Position numbers and translations under genes: made by a program
In this document: piece after piece, positions 47,178 through 56,069 of the stretch
Position numbering within the stretch: position 1 is the stretch's first letter
Layout of the letters: every line of letters starts with the position of its first letter
Assembly (NCBI RefSeq): GCF_014645895.1
Contig: NZ_BMMP01000007.1
Coordinates: forward strand, 248,001-312,000
DNA: 64,000 bases
From: Streptomyces daqingensis
GTDB taxonomy: Bacteria > Actinomycetota > Actinomycetes > Streptomycetales > Streptomycetaceae
Direction: 5' to 3'
Notes under the pieces: model-generated
The model's database searches: none
What the model saw: only the letters and a program-made list of their open reading frames with translations
Told to the model about the DNA's origin: nothing

Positions 47178-48716
47178 TCAGAAGCGCGCCGCCAGCAGCA
47201 CGACGTCCTCGGAGTCGTGCTGTCCGAAGTCCCGGGGGCGTCCGGCGAGTCCACCGCGGCCGGACTGGCCGGTGTCCCCTTCGGGGAGCGTCGTGCGCAG
47301 CACGTGGTCGAGCAGCGCGTCCGGGTCGGCGCGGACCGCCGGCGGCGCGCAGGAGGCGGCGGAGTGCAGCCTGGCGAACGCACGGTCCATCTCCTCGCCG
47401 GTGCGGTGCAGCAGCCCGTCGCTGTAGAGCAGCAGCGTCTCGCCCTCGTACAGCGTCAGCTCGACGCTCGGCGCCTCCCAGCAGGCGAGCATGCCGAGCG
47501 GCGCGGACAGAGTCGTCTCGACGAACTCGGTGCGGTGCTCGCCGATGATCAGCGGAGGGCAGTGCCCCGCGCCGGCGAGCAGCACGCGGCGCACGGACGG
47601 TTCGACGTAGGCGAAGAGCGCCGTGGCCGAGCGTGCCGGTTCGGTCAGCCGCAGCAGCAGTTCGAGGTCGGAGAGGACGGCGACCGGGTCCTCGCCCTCC
47701 ATCACGGCGTACGCGCGCAGCGAGGCACGCAGGCGGCCCATCGCCGCGACCGTGCCGGGGCCGCTGCCGGTGACGCCGCCGACGGTGAGTCCGAGCGCCG
47801 CGTCGGGCAGCGGCAGCGCGTCGTACCAGTCGCCTCCGCCGCCCCTGCCCGTCAGGTGCCGGACGGCGGTCGTGACGCCGGGGACGCGTGGGAGGCGGCT
47901 GGGCAGCAGCCCCTCGTGCAGGGCGCTCAGGTCGGCGCGGGCCGTCGCCAGTTCGAGGTGCCGGGCGATCTGCTCGCTGGCGCAGCGGAGGTAGAGGCCG
48001 AGCAGGTGGCGCTGGCGCGGGGTCGGTTCGGCGGGCTCGTCGTAGAGCCACACCGCGGCACCGATGCGCGGGGAGTCGGCCGTGGCGATGCGGGTGGCGT
48101 GGCTGGCGGCGTAGCCGAGCCGGGCGGCGACCTCGCGGTGCCGCGGGTCGAGGGTGTCGTCGGTGGCGATGTCGGGGTGGGTGATCTCGGGGTATCCGCC
48201 GGCCTCCGGGTGCGGGCCCAGACCGTCGTCGGCGACGTCGAGTCCGCGGGAGCCGTCCTGGCCGTCCGGCGCGGGCAGGCCGTCGAGGATGCGCGCGTAC
48301 GAGGACGAGCTGCGCGGCACCGTCTCCAGCTCGCCGATGTCGGAGCGGCCGAGGCCCAGTCCGATGGTGCGTTCCGGGCTGTCGCTGTCGGCCGGTTCGA
48401 GGGCGAGCAGGCCCCGCTGGGCGCCGACGAGCGTGGCGCCGGCGCGGAGCGTCTCGCGGAGTGCCTCGTCGAGGGTGGCGGTCGCCGAGAGGCGTTCGGC
48501 GAGCTCCTGAAGGGTGGTCAGGTCCGTGACCCAGCTGGCCAGCCTGTCGTGGATGGCGGCGAACTGCTCCGCCGATGCATCGGAAGCGGGGGGCGCAGTC
48601 TGAGGCGGCGGGGAGATCACGGGTTTGAATCCGGCCACTTTCGACCGCTGCGGGGCGCTCACGGGAGCGTTCTCGCGCTCTGGACAGTCTCTCTGCATAG
48701 CATCGCAAACCCCCAT
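47178..48716 (-). CDS. GAF-PP2C family Ser/Thr phosphatase
   Basis: 512 aa. An N-terminal GAF-like sensor region (around 60-300) is followed by a PP2C/SpoIIE domain with GGGGDWYDALPL and LLLYSDGLLHRTGE. It is probably a soluble signalling phosphatase for anti-anti-sigma proteins. ATG 48716 (MGVCDAMQRDC) is taken as start. GTG 48662 is an alternative: it overlaps (GTGA) the stop of a 39-codon upstream ORF at 48659-48778. Confidence 0.85.
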   Translation of the reverse strand: MGVCDAMQRDCPERENAPVSAPQRSKVAGFKPVISPPPQTAPPASDASAEQFAAIHDRLASWVTDLTTLQELAERLSATATLDEALRETLRAGATLVGAQRGLLALEPADSDSPERTIGLGLGRSDIGELETVPRSSSSYARILDGLPAPDGQDGSRGLDVADDGLGPHPEAGGYPEITHPDIATDDTLDPRHREVAARLGYAASHATRIATADSPRIGAAVWLYDEPAEPTPRQRHLLGLYLRCASEQIARHLELATARADLSALHEGLLPSRLPRVPGVTTAVRHLTGRGGGGDWYDALPLPDAALGLTVGGVTGSGPGTVAAMGRLRASLRAYAVMEGEDPVAVLSDLELLLRLTEPARSATALFAYVEPSVRRVLLAGAGHCPPLIIGEHRTEFVETTLSAPLGMLACWEAPSVELTLYEGETLLLYSDGLLHRTGEEMDRAFARLHSAASCAPPAVRADPDALLDHVLRTTLPEGDTGQSGRGGLAGRPRDFGQHDSEDVVLLAARF

Positions 48717-49279
48717 GGCACGCTGCTCCGCTGGCAATGCACCAGATGTACACGTACCAACAACGGGATGTCCAGCATTGTCCCTGCACTGCGAATGGTG
48801 TCCGTGTGCCGATGTTGACTCCGCAGGCCGGTGCGGAGGTTGTGGAACGTTGGCGTAAAATCGTCTCTGCGGGGCGGCATTTGCTGTCGACTGGAGCAAC
48901 CCCGCACACCCGCTCGCTTCCCCGCCGTTGAGGGAAGCGCAGGCCGGAGGGTCCACTCGGCAGCCGCGGGAACGGAACCCGGCGAGGGGGCGGCGCGTCA
49001 TATGAGGCAGCTGCCCCTCCCCTCTCCGGCTCGGCGGACAGGCACGGCCGGTATGGCCAGTACGAGCGCAATACCAAGCGTTATCGAGGGCACCAGCACA
49101 GAAGGCGGCACGGCGCGCGGGCACCCCGCGTGAGCCCGCACCCGCCGAGGTTCAGGCTCGGCCGTGGGACGAGATGCGCCCCATGTGGCGCACAGTGAGT
49201 AATGAGTGACGTGTTGTGATGGGCTGAACGATCTCTGTCGAGACGATCTGTTGGCGTTTACGGAAAGGAACGAGCGCAC
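48717..49279. other. Divergent intergenic region
   Basis: 560 bp between divergent genes. It holds the 39-codon upstream ORF of the phosphatase (start ATG 48778, stop 48659) and otherwise no supported gene. Short ORFs on both strands lack ribosome sites. It must contain both promoters; none is convincing by eye. Confidence 0.4.
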
Positions 49280-50032
49280 ATGCGCGAGATCCTCGGAAGG
49301 CGACGCATGAACCGGTCTTCGCTGCGCAACGCGGCGCTCCACTACGCGACTTGCTGGGGCTGGCCGGTACTCCCCGGAGCAGCGCTGAATCCGGCCTCCG
49401 CCGCGACCGCACGCCAGTCCAAACAGCCGCAGGCCGCCGTGTGCTCCTGCCCCGATCCCGACTGCGCGGTGCCGGGAGCACACCCCTTCGACCCCGTGCT
49501 GCTCGCCGCGTCGACGGACGCCCGTATGGTCGGCTGGTGGTGGTCCAACCGGCCCACCGCGCCACTGATCCTCGCCACCGGTGGCCGTGGCCCTTCCGCC
49601 CTCAGCCTGCCCGCGATCGCCGGTGCACGCGCGCTGGCCGAGTTCGACCGCCTCGGGGAGCGCATCGGGCCGGTGGTCGCCACGCCGACCCGGTTCACGC
49701 TGCTCGTCGCGCCGTACGCCCTCGCGGAGCTGGGCGAGAAGCTGTACGCCCATGACTGGGTGCCCAGTTCGCTCCGCTTCCACGGTGAGGGCGGATACGT
49801 CGCCCTGCCGCCCTCGCACACCGGCGCCGGCCGGGTGCGCTGGGAACGCGAACCGGTCGCCGCGGACGAGGCGGAGGGTGCCCGCAGGTCCGGACGGTCC
49901 GCCGCGCGCCGTGCCAGGCGCGGGGCGCTGCCCCGTACGGTGCCGTGGCTGCCGCGCATGGAGCGCGTCCTCGACGTCCTCGTCGAGGCGAGTACGACCG
50001 CGCCGGACTCCGGCACGAGCCTCACCTTCTGA
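49280..50032 (+). CDS. Bifunctional DNA primase/polymerase-like protein
   Basis: 250 aa. The region 16-180 resembles the prim-pol N-terminal domain (PF09250): ALHYATCWGWPVLPGAAL, then CSCPDPDCAVPGAHPF and later RFHGEGGYVALPPS. No helicase domain is attached and the catalytic acidic residues are not obvious, so it may be regulatory. The start is preceded by AAGGAAC. It is unrelated in position to the element prim-pol at 59459, with which it shares only the fold. Confidence 0.7.
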   Translation: MREILGRRRMNRSSLRNAALHYATCWGWPVLPGAALNPASAATARQSKQPQAAVCSCPDPDCAVPGAHPFDPVLLAASTDARMVGWWWSNRPTAPLILATGGRGPSALSLPAIAGARALAEFDRLGERIGPVVATPTRFTLLVAPYALAELGEKLYAHDWVPSSLRFHGEGGYVALPPSHTGAGRVRWEREPVAADEAEGARRSGRSAARRARRGALPRTVPWLPRMERVLDVLVEASTTAPDSGTSLTF

Positions 50033-50230
50033 CCCCGGCGGCCCCCGGCCGCACCGCGCCCCGGAGTGCCCTCCGGGGCGCGCGCATGAGGCAGGCGCGG
50101 CCGCGTCACCCATACGGGTAGGAGCCGGCAGGGGGCGTACGCGAAATGGGCGTCCACGTCGCCGAGTTGGCGCGGTGTGCCGGATATGTTCCCCTCACTG
50201 CCCCGCTTCCGCCCCCTCAGTGAGCCGTAG

Positions 50231-50851
50231 ATGGGTTCCCTCATGCCTCAGCAGCCGCAGAACCGCGCGTCTCACCTCCCTCTCGCGGGGCTCGCCTGCA
50301 CCGTGGTGCTCGCTGCCGCGCTGCCGATCGCCGCCGCCACGGCAGGGAGCGGCGGGTCCCTTGCTGCCGGCGGTGAGCCGCCGCAGATCACGAAGTTCAC
50401 GGAATCCGGGGCGGAGGGCGGCGAGCGGTCCGGCTCGGAGACCGGGGCAGCCGGGGGCACCCGTGGCGGGCCTGCCGGGGATGCCCCCGTCGGCGCGCTC
50501 TCCGCCTCGTACTGCGGGGCCGAACTCGCCGCAGCGGACGGGCTGCGCGCGCAGCCCTGCGTGCTGTCCGACGGGGAGGACGCGTGGGCGCGTGCGTACT
50601 ACCGGAACGGCACCGCGTCCCCGCTGCGGGGAGCGCTCACGCTCACCCGTCCCGACGGCACGTCGCTGCGCATCGACTGCGCGTTGCCGTCCCGCGGCGG
50701 CGAGGGCATGTGCGAGACGCCGCGGGAGCGGGTCCGGGCGGCGGACGGGCGGGCGCCCGGCGGGGTTCGGCGCTACTCGGCGACAGTGGAGATCGGAACT
50801 CCCGACGGGGAGCGGCTGTTGCTCCGATCCGTGAGCAACTCGCAAGCCTGA
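50231..50851 (+). CDS. Hypothetical secreted protein
   Basis: 206 aa. The signal peptide is LAGLACTVVLAAALPIAAAT. The mature protein is Gly/Ala-rich at first, then carries a paired-Cys region (YCGAELAAADGLRAQPCVL and IDCALPSRGGEGMCETP) typical of small extracytoplasmic beta proteins. No family recognised. ATG 50231 or 50243 possible. A hairpin follows at 50905-50942. Confidence 0.6.
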   Translation: MGSLMPQQPQNRASHLPLAGLACTVVLAAALPIAAATAGSGGSLAAGGEPPQITKFTESGAEGGERSGSETGAAGGTRGGPAGDAPVGALSASYCGAELAAADGLRAQPCVLSDGEDAWARAYYRNGTASPLRGALTLTRPDGTSLRIDCALPSRGGEGMCETPRERVRAADGRAPGGVRRYSATVEIGTPDGERLLLRSVSNSQA

Positions 50852-50904
50852 AAGGCGAGTTGGGTGCACGGTGGAGGTGCGCCCCGGATCCGGGCATGAA
50901 AGAA

Positions 50905-50942
50905 CCCGGTCGCTGGCGACGGGGGATGCACCAGCGACCGGG
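50905..50942 (+). terminator. Hairpin after the secreted protein gene
   Basis: CCCGGTCGCTGG and CCAGCGACCGGG pair exactly around a 14-nt loop. It lies 54 bp after the stop and may terminate the transcript. Confidence 0.65.
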
Positions 50943-51099
50943 CTCCTAGAAAGGTAACAAGAGATCCGCCGTTAGCAAATTCGATCGCGCAGATCCGGAC
51001 GTTGATTTACCTGCCAGTATGCTCGATTACCCGCCAGGTGTGACGGGAGTCACGGTCACACTTTCTCCGTACGGCCTCTGCGGAATGGTCTGCTCCAGA

Positions 51100-52071
51100 T
51101 CAGCTCAGTGTCACCTGGCGGTTCATGAGGCCGCTGCGGGCCCGACGTTCGTCGGCGGTGAGCGGCGTCCCGGCGGCCAGAGCCTCCGCCAGCCGCTCCG
51201 CGAACGAGGCCGCGGGCTTCTCGCAGTCCTCGGCGCGCATGCCGCCCGGAAGGTCCCACACGGGCACCGTCAGCCCGTGCGCGCGGAAGGAGCCCACGAG
51301 CCTGGTGTCGTCGCCGAGCGACGAGGTGCCGGCGGCGTGCAGGCGGGCCAGCGCGTCGAGCAGCTTCTCCTCGGGGTGCGTCATGACCCAGCGCAGGTGG
51401 TTCTTCTCGGGAGTCTCGCACCAGTACGCCCCGTCCGCCCCGGCCAGCCGGGCCGTCGGGATGGCCGCCGAGTTGGCGCGCTCGAGGGAGGCGGCGACCT
51501 CGCCCGAGGCGTTCTCCCCCTCCTCGCCCAGCCAGAACTCGAAACCGGTGTGCACCTCGGGTGCGAAGGGCGCGTCGAGGTCCAGCAGGTCCTGCAGCCG
51601 GGGCCCGTCGGGGGCGGCGCGGCCCGCGTCCACGGGCGAACCGGGGGCGGTGGTGAAGGCGCGGTTCAGCGTGTCCGCGAGGTCGCGGCTGATGTCGCCC
51701 GTGGCGGTGTCGTTCTGCAGGCCGAGGAGGATCTCCCCGTTGTCGCGGCGCAGCGCGGGCCACGCCATCGGCAGCACCGTCGCGAGCGTCACGGACGGCA
51801 CGCCCTCCGGCAGCCCGGCCTTGAGCGTCAACTGCGCCGTCGCGGCCGGGACGAGCTCCCGCAGCGCCACCCAGTCCGCTTCACCGGGCAGCCCCTCGAA
51901 GGGGCGCTGCACGAGCTCTGTCACGGCCTGGGCCGCGGCACGGCCGTGGCACGCCTTGTAGCGGCGTCCGGAGCCACAGGGGCAGGGCTCACGGGCGCCG
52001 ACGACGGGGATCTCACCGTCGACGGGGCGCGGTGCGGCGGCCTTGGGCTGGGGGCGGCGCTTCTTGGCCAT
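51100..52071 (-). CDS. DUF5926 family protein with SEC-C motif
   Basis: 323 aa. After a Lys/Arg/Pro-rich start ([10 protein letters not shown]) comes the SEC-C zinc motif [15 protein letters not shown], then a soluble alpha/beta domain matching DUF5926, conserved in actinobacteria. Zinc binding is likely; the function is unknown. Its 3' side has a 45-bp gap with no gene. Confidence 0.78.
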   Translation of the reverse strand: MAKKRRPQPKAAAPRPVDGEIPVVGAREPCPCGSGRRYKACHGRAAAQAVTELVQRPFEGLPGEADWVALRELVPAATAQLTLKAGLPEGVPSVTLATVLPMAWPALRRDNGEILLGLQNDTATGDISRDLADTLNRAFTTAPGSPVDAGRAAPDGPRLQDLLDLDAPFAPEVHTGFEFWLGEEGENASGEVAASLERANSAAIPTARLAGADGAYWCETPEKNHLRWVMTHPEEKLLDALARLHAAGTSSLGDDTRLVGSFRAHGLTVPVWDLPGGMRAEDCEKPAASFAERLAEALAAGTPLTADERRARSGLMNRQVTLS

Positions 52072-52358
52072 GGCGTGCGGTTCTCCGGTTCTGCGATCGG
52101 GTGGTCCAGGAGGATCGCGTCGGGTCGGTCGGCGGTCGATGCGTGAAGTGCGGTGCGCCGCGGCGCCGTTGAGAGCCGGCCGGTGGGCCGGCCGGGAAGC
52201 CGGTCACGGCCCGCAGCGGCAGGCGGCCCGGCCGCGCGCACCAACTGTGGGCGTGAGCCTAGCCGCTGAGCCCGTCCGAGTTCGCGCCCCGCGTGTCGTC
52301 TCCCCGGACGGAGCCGCCGGACCGCGCTGATTCGACGGCCCGGTGCTCGCCGCACGGT

Positions 52359-52895
52359 TCAGCGCAGCTCCTCCACCGCCGCGAGGTCCCGGGCGAGGCT
52401 GTCCGCCAGGCCCTCGCCGATACCGCCGCTGTCGCCCGCGAGAACGACCCAGACAGTCACTCCGCGGCTCGTCCCGTCATCGTGATGGGGCATTTCTCCC
52501 GGGATTTCGCGGAACTCCTCCCGGACTCCCCAATCACGCGCCAGGGCGCCGATGATGGCGAGGCCCCGGCCGCCCCGCGCGCTGACCGACGGAGTGGCGG
52601 GCAACGGCCGTGTGGGGCCGCCGCCGTCCGTCACGGAAATGGTCAACTCGCCGTGCCTGTCGCGGTTCCAGGCCGCTCGCACGGATTCGTCGCGGCTCAA
52701 GGGCCGTGCGTGCCGGCACGCGTTGCTCAGCAGTTCGGAAAGGATCAGTACGGCGTCGTCGACGACCGTCTCGTCAGCCCCGCTCGCAAGCAGGTCCGCG
52801 CGCATTCTGCGCCGCGCAGCCCCTACGCCGGCGGGGCCGTGAGGCACAGCCATCGTCGACGAAGCAGGCACGTTCTGTGCCATAACCAACGCCAC
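52359..52895 (-). CDS. RsbW-like ATP-binding regulatory protein
   Basis: 178 aa. HATPase_c motifs: N-box LILSELLSNACRHARPL, G1 SVTDGGGPTRP, G2 GGRGLAIIGALARDWGV. GTG 52895 has AAAGGAGG eight bases upstream. A small anti-sigma-factor kinase type protein; partner unknown. It is the second such kinase in the window (see 43708). Confidence 0.83.
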   Translation of the reverse strand: MALVMAQNVPASSTMAVPHGPAGVGAARRRMRADLLASGADETVVDDAVLILSELLSNACRHARPLSRDESVRAAWNRDRHGELTISVTDGGGPTRPLPATPSVSARGGRGLAIIGALARDWGVREEFREIPGEMPHHDDGTSRGVTVWVVLAGDSGGIGEGLADSLARDLAAVEELR

Positions 52896-53124
52896 CCCCG
52901 AGACCTCCTTTGCCCCACGCCAATTCGATGGATGCCCCGGGAACGTCTGGCGGAAACCGGCCACGCAACGCTGCTTGACGCATTCGGAAGGATCGAATAC
53001 AGAACGAATGCTTCGATGCACTCCTGGTAAGAGGTTTGTTTTCAGGGCGAATTGGGCTCCTGAAGCACCCTCGCGGCCGTGCCGGTTGTGTCGTATCTAA
53101 CACGGCGGCGGAAAAGCGGCGTTC
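52896..53124. other. Intergenic region without gene
   Basis: About 230 bp between two minus-strand genes. It contains the promoter of the RsbW-like gene; nothing else is supported. Confidence 0.3.
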
Positions 53125-53940
53125 TCAGCGCAGTTGAGCCAGTACCTGCTGTGGCCGGTTTGTGATCACCGCGTCGACGCCGAGGTGTACGCACAGCTCG
53201 ACGTCCTCCGGCTCGTTGACTGTCCACACGTGCACCTCGTTGCCGTGACGGTGCGCGCGCTCCACGTACTCGGGGTGGGCCCGCAGGATGCGGATGCTGG
53301 GGCCCGCGATCGAAACCCCGGGAGGCAGCCGTCCGTCACGGTGCCGGGGCAGGAGCAGGCTCATCAGGTAGACGGTCGGGATGTGCGGCGCGGCGGCCCG
53401 TATGCGGTGCAGCGACCGCGCGGAGAAGCTCATGACCCGTACGGGTGTCACGGGCCGGTACTTCTCCAGGAGCTGCAGCAGCCGCACCTCGACCTGGCCC
53501 GCCCACCGCGACGGGTGCTTCGTCTCGACGGCGAGTCCCACGGGGCGCGGGGCGTCCGCCACCAGCTGGAGCAGGCGCTCCAGAGTGAGGACGGAGGTGC
53601 GGTCGCTCTCTTCCTGGTCCGGCGACTCGTACGGGTCCTCGTCGGGGCCCTCCTTCTTCCACGAGCCGAAGTCGAGGGCGGCGAGGTCGGCGAGCTCCAG
53701 GGCGGACACCGCTCCGCGGCCGTTGGAGGTGCGGTTGACCCTGCGGTCGTGTACACAGACGAGATGGCCGTCGGCAGTGAGCCGTACGTCGCACTCGAGG
53801 GCGTCCGCGCCCTCGTCGATCGCTCTGCGGTACGCCGCAAGGGTGTGCTCCGGCGCGGCCTCGGACGCGCCGCGGTGCGCGATGACGGACATCGGGCTCG
53901 CGGGGGAGAGGCGCGACCCGGAGCGGATCTCGGAGCTCAC
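53125..53940 (-). CDS. Glycerophosphodiester phosphodiesterase
   Basis: 271 aa GDPD TIM barrel. The catalytic HRGASEAAPEHTLAAYRRA, ECDVRLTADGHLVCVHD and VETKHP motifs (Glu, Asp, His, Glu) are visible. It hydrolyses glycerophosphodiesters to glycerol-3-phosphate. No secretion signal is seen, so probably cytoplasmic. GTG 53940 is used; the ATG of MSVIAHRG at 53892 is an alternative. Confidence 0.9.
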   Translation of the reverse strand: MSSEIRSGSRLSPASPMSVIAHRGASEAAPEHTLAAYRRAIDEGADALECDVRLTADGHLVCVHDRRVNRTSNGRGAVSALELADLAALDFGSWKKEGPDEDPYESPDQEESDRTSVLTLERLLQLVADAPRPVGLAVETKHPSRWAGQVEVRLLQLLEKYRPVTPVRVMSFSARSLHRIRAAAPHIPTVYLMSLLLPRHRDGRLPPGVSIAGPSIRILRAHPEYVERAHRHGNEVHVWTVNEPEDVELCVHLGVDAVITNRPQQVLAQLR

Positions 53941-54152
53941 CGGGTTATCGTGCCACCGGCGGATGGGGAGGCTGCCGTGGGCCTGCCGCGGACGCGTCGG
54001 ATATGCCCTGCTATGCCGGAGGTAAAGGTTCCCCCGCTCCGGCCGGGCGGCGGTTTACGTCCGCCTGACGCACCATGGGAAAGGCTGTCCTAGGACATCC
54101 GAATACGCGAACGCCCGGTCTGCGATGGCGTGTAGCTGATGAGGAGAAACCT

Positions 54153-55790
54153 GTGAGCACCGAGAACGAGGGCGCTGCCACCACGCCGGCGGCGGGGCCG
54201 AACCCCACGTCCCCCACGGTGCCGACGGCGGGGGCGCACGACGGCGCCCCCGCACCCGAAGCCACCGACTCCCAGGGGCCCAGCATGAGCAAGCCGGAGA
54301 CCACGCCGTCCTCTTCCGGGGACACCGTGCAGTTCGGTGCGGTCGAGCCCGCTCAGCCGGGGCACCAGCCTGAGCCGCAGCCTCTGGCCGCCCACCCTGC
54401 GCAGCCCCCGCACCGGCCGGAGCAGCCGCCCATGGCGGCGGGGCACCAGCAGCAGCCGGCGGGAGCCTTCGGCGACCCGGGATCCTCCGGCGGGCCGGAA
54501 CACGGCGGCCAGCCCTCCCACGGCGGCCCGTGGGGTCACACCCCGTACGGCGGTCCCGGCGCGGGCGGCCACGGTTCCGGCGGCCCGGGTGCGGGCGGCG
54601 GCCCCGAGGGGCCCGCAGGCCCGCAGTACCCGTGGGGAGCGCCGCCGGCGCCTCCCGGTCCCCCGCCCAGAGGAAAGCGGCTGTCGGGGGGGCTGCTCGC
54701 AGCCGTCCTCGTGGCCGCGCTGGTCGCCGGCGGCATCGGAGGCGGCATCGGCTTCTGGGCGGCGGAAAGCGGAGACGACAGTTCCACGACGATCACGTCC
54801 GGGTCCGACCCCGAAGCGCTCAACCGCTCCCCCAAGTCCGTCGCGGGTATAGCCGCCAAGACACTGCCCAGCGTGGTGACGATCGAGACCAGCGGCGGCG
54901 GGGAGGAAGGCACCGGCACCGGCTTCGTCTTCGACAAGCAGGGCCACATCCTGACCAACAACCACGTCGTCGCCAGCGGCGGCGACAGCGGCGGCCTCTC
55001 CGCGACCTTCTCGGACGGCAAGAAGTTCGAGGCCGAAGTCGTCGGAAAGGCGCAGGGGTACGACGTCGCGGTCATCAAGCTCAAGGACGCCGACGAGCGC
55101 AAGCTCCGGCCGCTGCCGCTCGGCAGGAGCAACGACGTACAGGTCGGCGACGCCACCATCGCGATCGGCGCGCCGTTCGGTCTCTCCGGCACCGTGACGA
55201 CGGGCATCGTCAGCGCCAAGAACCGCCCGGTGGCCTCCAGCGACGGGCAGGGCAGCAACGCGTCCTACATGAACGCCCTGCAGACCGACGCCTCGATCAA
55301 CCCCGGCAACTCGGGCGGGCCCCTGCTCAACGCCCAGGGCGCGGTCATCGGCGTCAACTCGGCCATCCAGTCGGCCGGCGGCGAGGGCGGCCTCGGCCAG
55401 GGGCAGTCCGGCAGCATCGGCCTCGGCTTCGCGATCCCCGTGAACCAGGCCAAGCGCGTGGCCACCCAGCTGATCAAGACGGGCACGCCCGTCTACCCGG
55501 TCATCGGCGCCACGGTCACCATGGACCAGAAGGGCGGCGGCGCCGTCATCGCCGACAGGGGCGAAGGCAGCCAGGACGCGATCACCAAGGACGGGCCCGC
55601 GGACAAGGCAGGCCTCAAGCCCGGTGACGTCATCACCAAGCTGGACGACACCACGATCGACAGCGGGCCCACGCTCATCGGCACGATCTGGACGCACAAG
55701 CCCGGCGAGAAGGTCAAGATCACCTACGAGCGGGACGGCAAGGAAGCCACGACCGAGGTGACCCTCGGATCCCGCAAGGGCGATCAGTGA
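54153..55790 (+). CDS. Membrane-anchored HtrA-like serine protease with PDZ
   Basis: 545 aa. A 180-residue Pro/Gly/His-rich cytoplasmic N-terminus precedes one membrane helix (LLAAVLVAALVAGGIGGGIG). The trypsin-like domain has the triad: ILTNNHVVASG, YDVAVIKLKD, and NPGNSGGPL. A PDZ domain (KAGLKPGDVITKLDDTTI) follows. It degrades or senses misfolded secreted proteins. GTG 54153 has GAGGAGA upstream. It lies just 5' of tRNA-Ser. Confidence 0.92.
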   Translation: MSTENEGAATTPAAGPNPTSPTVPTAGAHDGAPAPEATDSQGPSMSKPETTPSSSGDTVQFGAVEPAQPGHQPEPQPLAAHPAQPPHRPEQPPMAAGHQQQPAGAFGDPGSSGGPEHGGQPSHGGPWGHTPYGGPGAGGHGSGGPGAGGGPEGPAGPQYPWGAPPAPPGPPPRGKRLSGGLLAAVLVAALVAGGIGGGIGFWAAESGDDSSTTITSGSDPEALNRSPKSVAGIAAKTLPSVVTIETSGGGEEGTGTGFVFDKQGHILTNNHVVASGGDSGGLSATFSDGKKFEAEVVGKAQGYDVAVIKLKDADERKLRPLPLGRSNDVQVGDATIAIGAPFGLSGTVTTGIVSAKNRPVASSDGQGSNASYMNALQTDASINPGNSGGPLLNAQGAVIGVNSAIQSAGGEGGLGQGQSGSIGLGFAIPVNQAKRVATQLIKTGTPVYPVIGATVTMDQKGGGAVIADRGEGSQDAITKDGPADKAGLKPGDVITKLDDTTIDSGPTLIGTIWTHKPGEKVKITYERDGKEATTEVTLGSRKGDQ

Positions 55791-55816
55791 CCGGCCCGGC
55801 CATTCGCTAGGCTGGC

Positions 55817-55848
55817 CCTCGCGCTGCCCCTGCGGGGGCGGCGCGAGG
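55817..55848 (+). terminator. Hairpin between htrA and tRNA-Ser
   Basis: Arms CCTCGCGC (55817-55824) and GCGCGAGG (55841-55848) with an inner G+C stem (GCCCC/GGGGC). The right arm overlaps the first two bases of the tRNA, so it may end htrA transcription and couple to tRNA start. Confidence 0.5.
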
Positions 55849-55933
55849 AGGTGTGCCCGAGCGGCCGAAGGGAACGGTCTTGAAAACCGTCGAGGCAGCG
55901 ATGTCTCCGTGGGTTCAAATCCCACCGCCTCCG
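55847..55933 (+). tRNA. tRNA-Ser (UGA)
   Basis: 87 nt. Acceptor arm GGAGGTG pairs with CGCCTCC; D region GCCCGAGCGGCCGAAGGGAA; anticodon stem-loop GGTCTTGAAAACC, so the anticodon is TGA (reads UCA); long class II variable arm; T arm GTGGGTTCAAATCCCAC. CCA is not encoded. Its 3' end is the probable integration site of the element that begins after it. Confidence 0.93.
55893..55933 (+). other. attL region (inferred) in the tRNA 3' half
   Basis: AICEs of this type use tRNA 3' ends, and the integrase gene is the first gene after this tRNA with its stop 137 bp away. The attL core is therefore expected in the T-arm/acceptor part of this tRNA, which the element restores on insertion. The matching right end lies outside the window, so the core cannot be defined. 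Confidence 0.5.
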
Positions 55934-55955
55934 CCGAGGTGAAGGAAACAGCAGG

Positions 55956-55994
55956 TCAGAGGGGGCGCCCGCCGAGGACGGGCGCCCCCTCTGA
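55956..55994 (+). terminator. Hairpin terminator after tRNA-Ser
   Basis: TCAGAGGGGGCGCCCG and CGGGCGCCCCCTCTGA pair exactly around a 7-nt loop, 23 bp after the tRNA. It ends tRNA transcription and may also shield the integrase from read-through. Confidence 0.85.
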
Positions 55995-56069
55995 CGTTCG
56001 AGTTGTCTCACCCCATCTCGCCTAGATCCCAGCATTGACCAGTACGTATGGGCCATCTGTGGGCCAGCC

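Noticed and set aside
46966..49077. Long in-frame extension upstream of the aminopeptidase P gene
   Set aside because: It is antisense-frame translation within the PP2C gene region. The GTG with GGAGGAGG at 46965 gives a normal 480-residue family length.
48998..49110. Small hydrophobic minus-strand ORF (VLVPSITLGIALVLAIPAVP)
   Set aside because: Short and helix-like but without a ribosome site or a family match; a chance result in an intergenic region.
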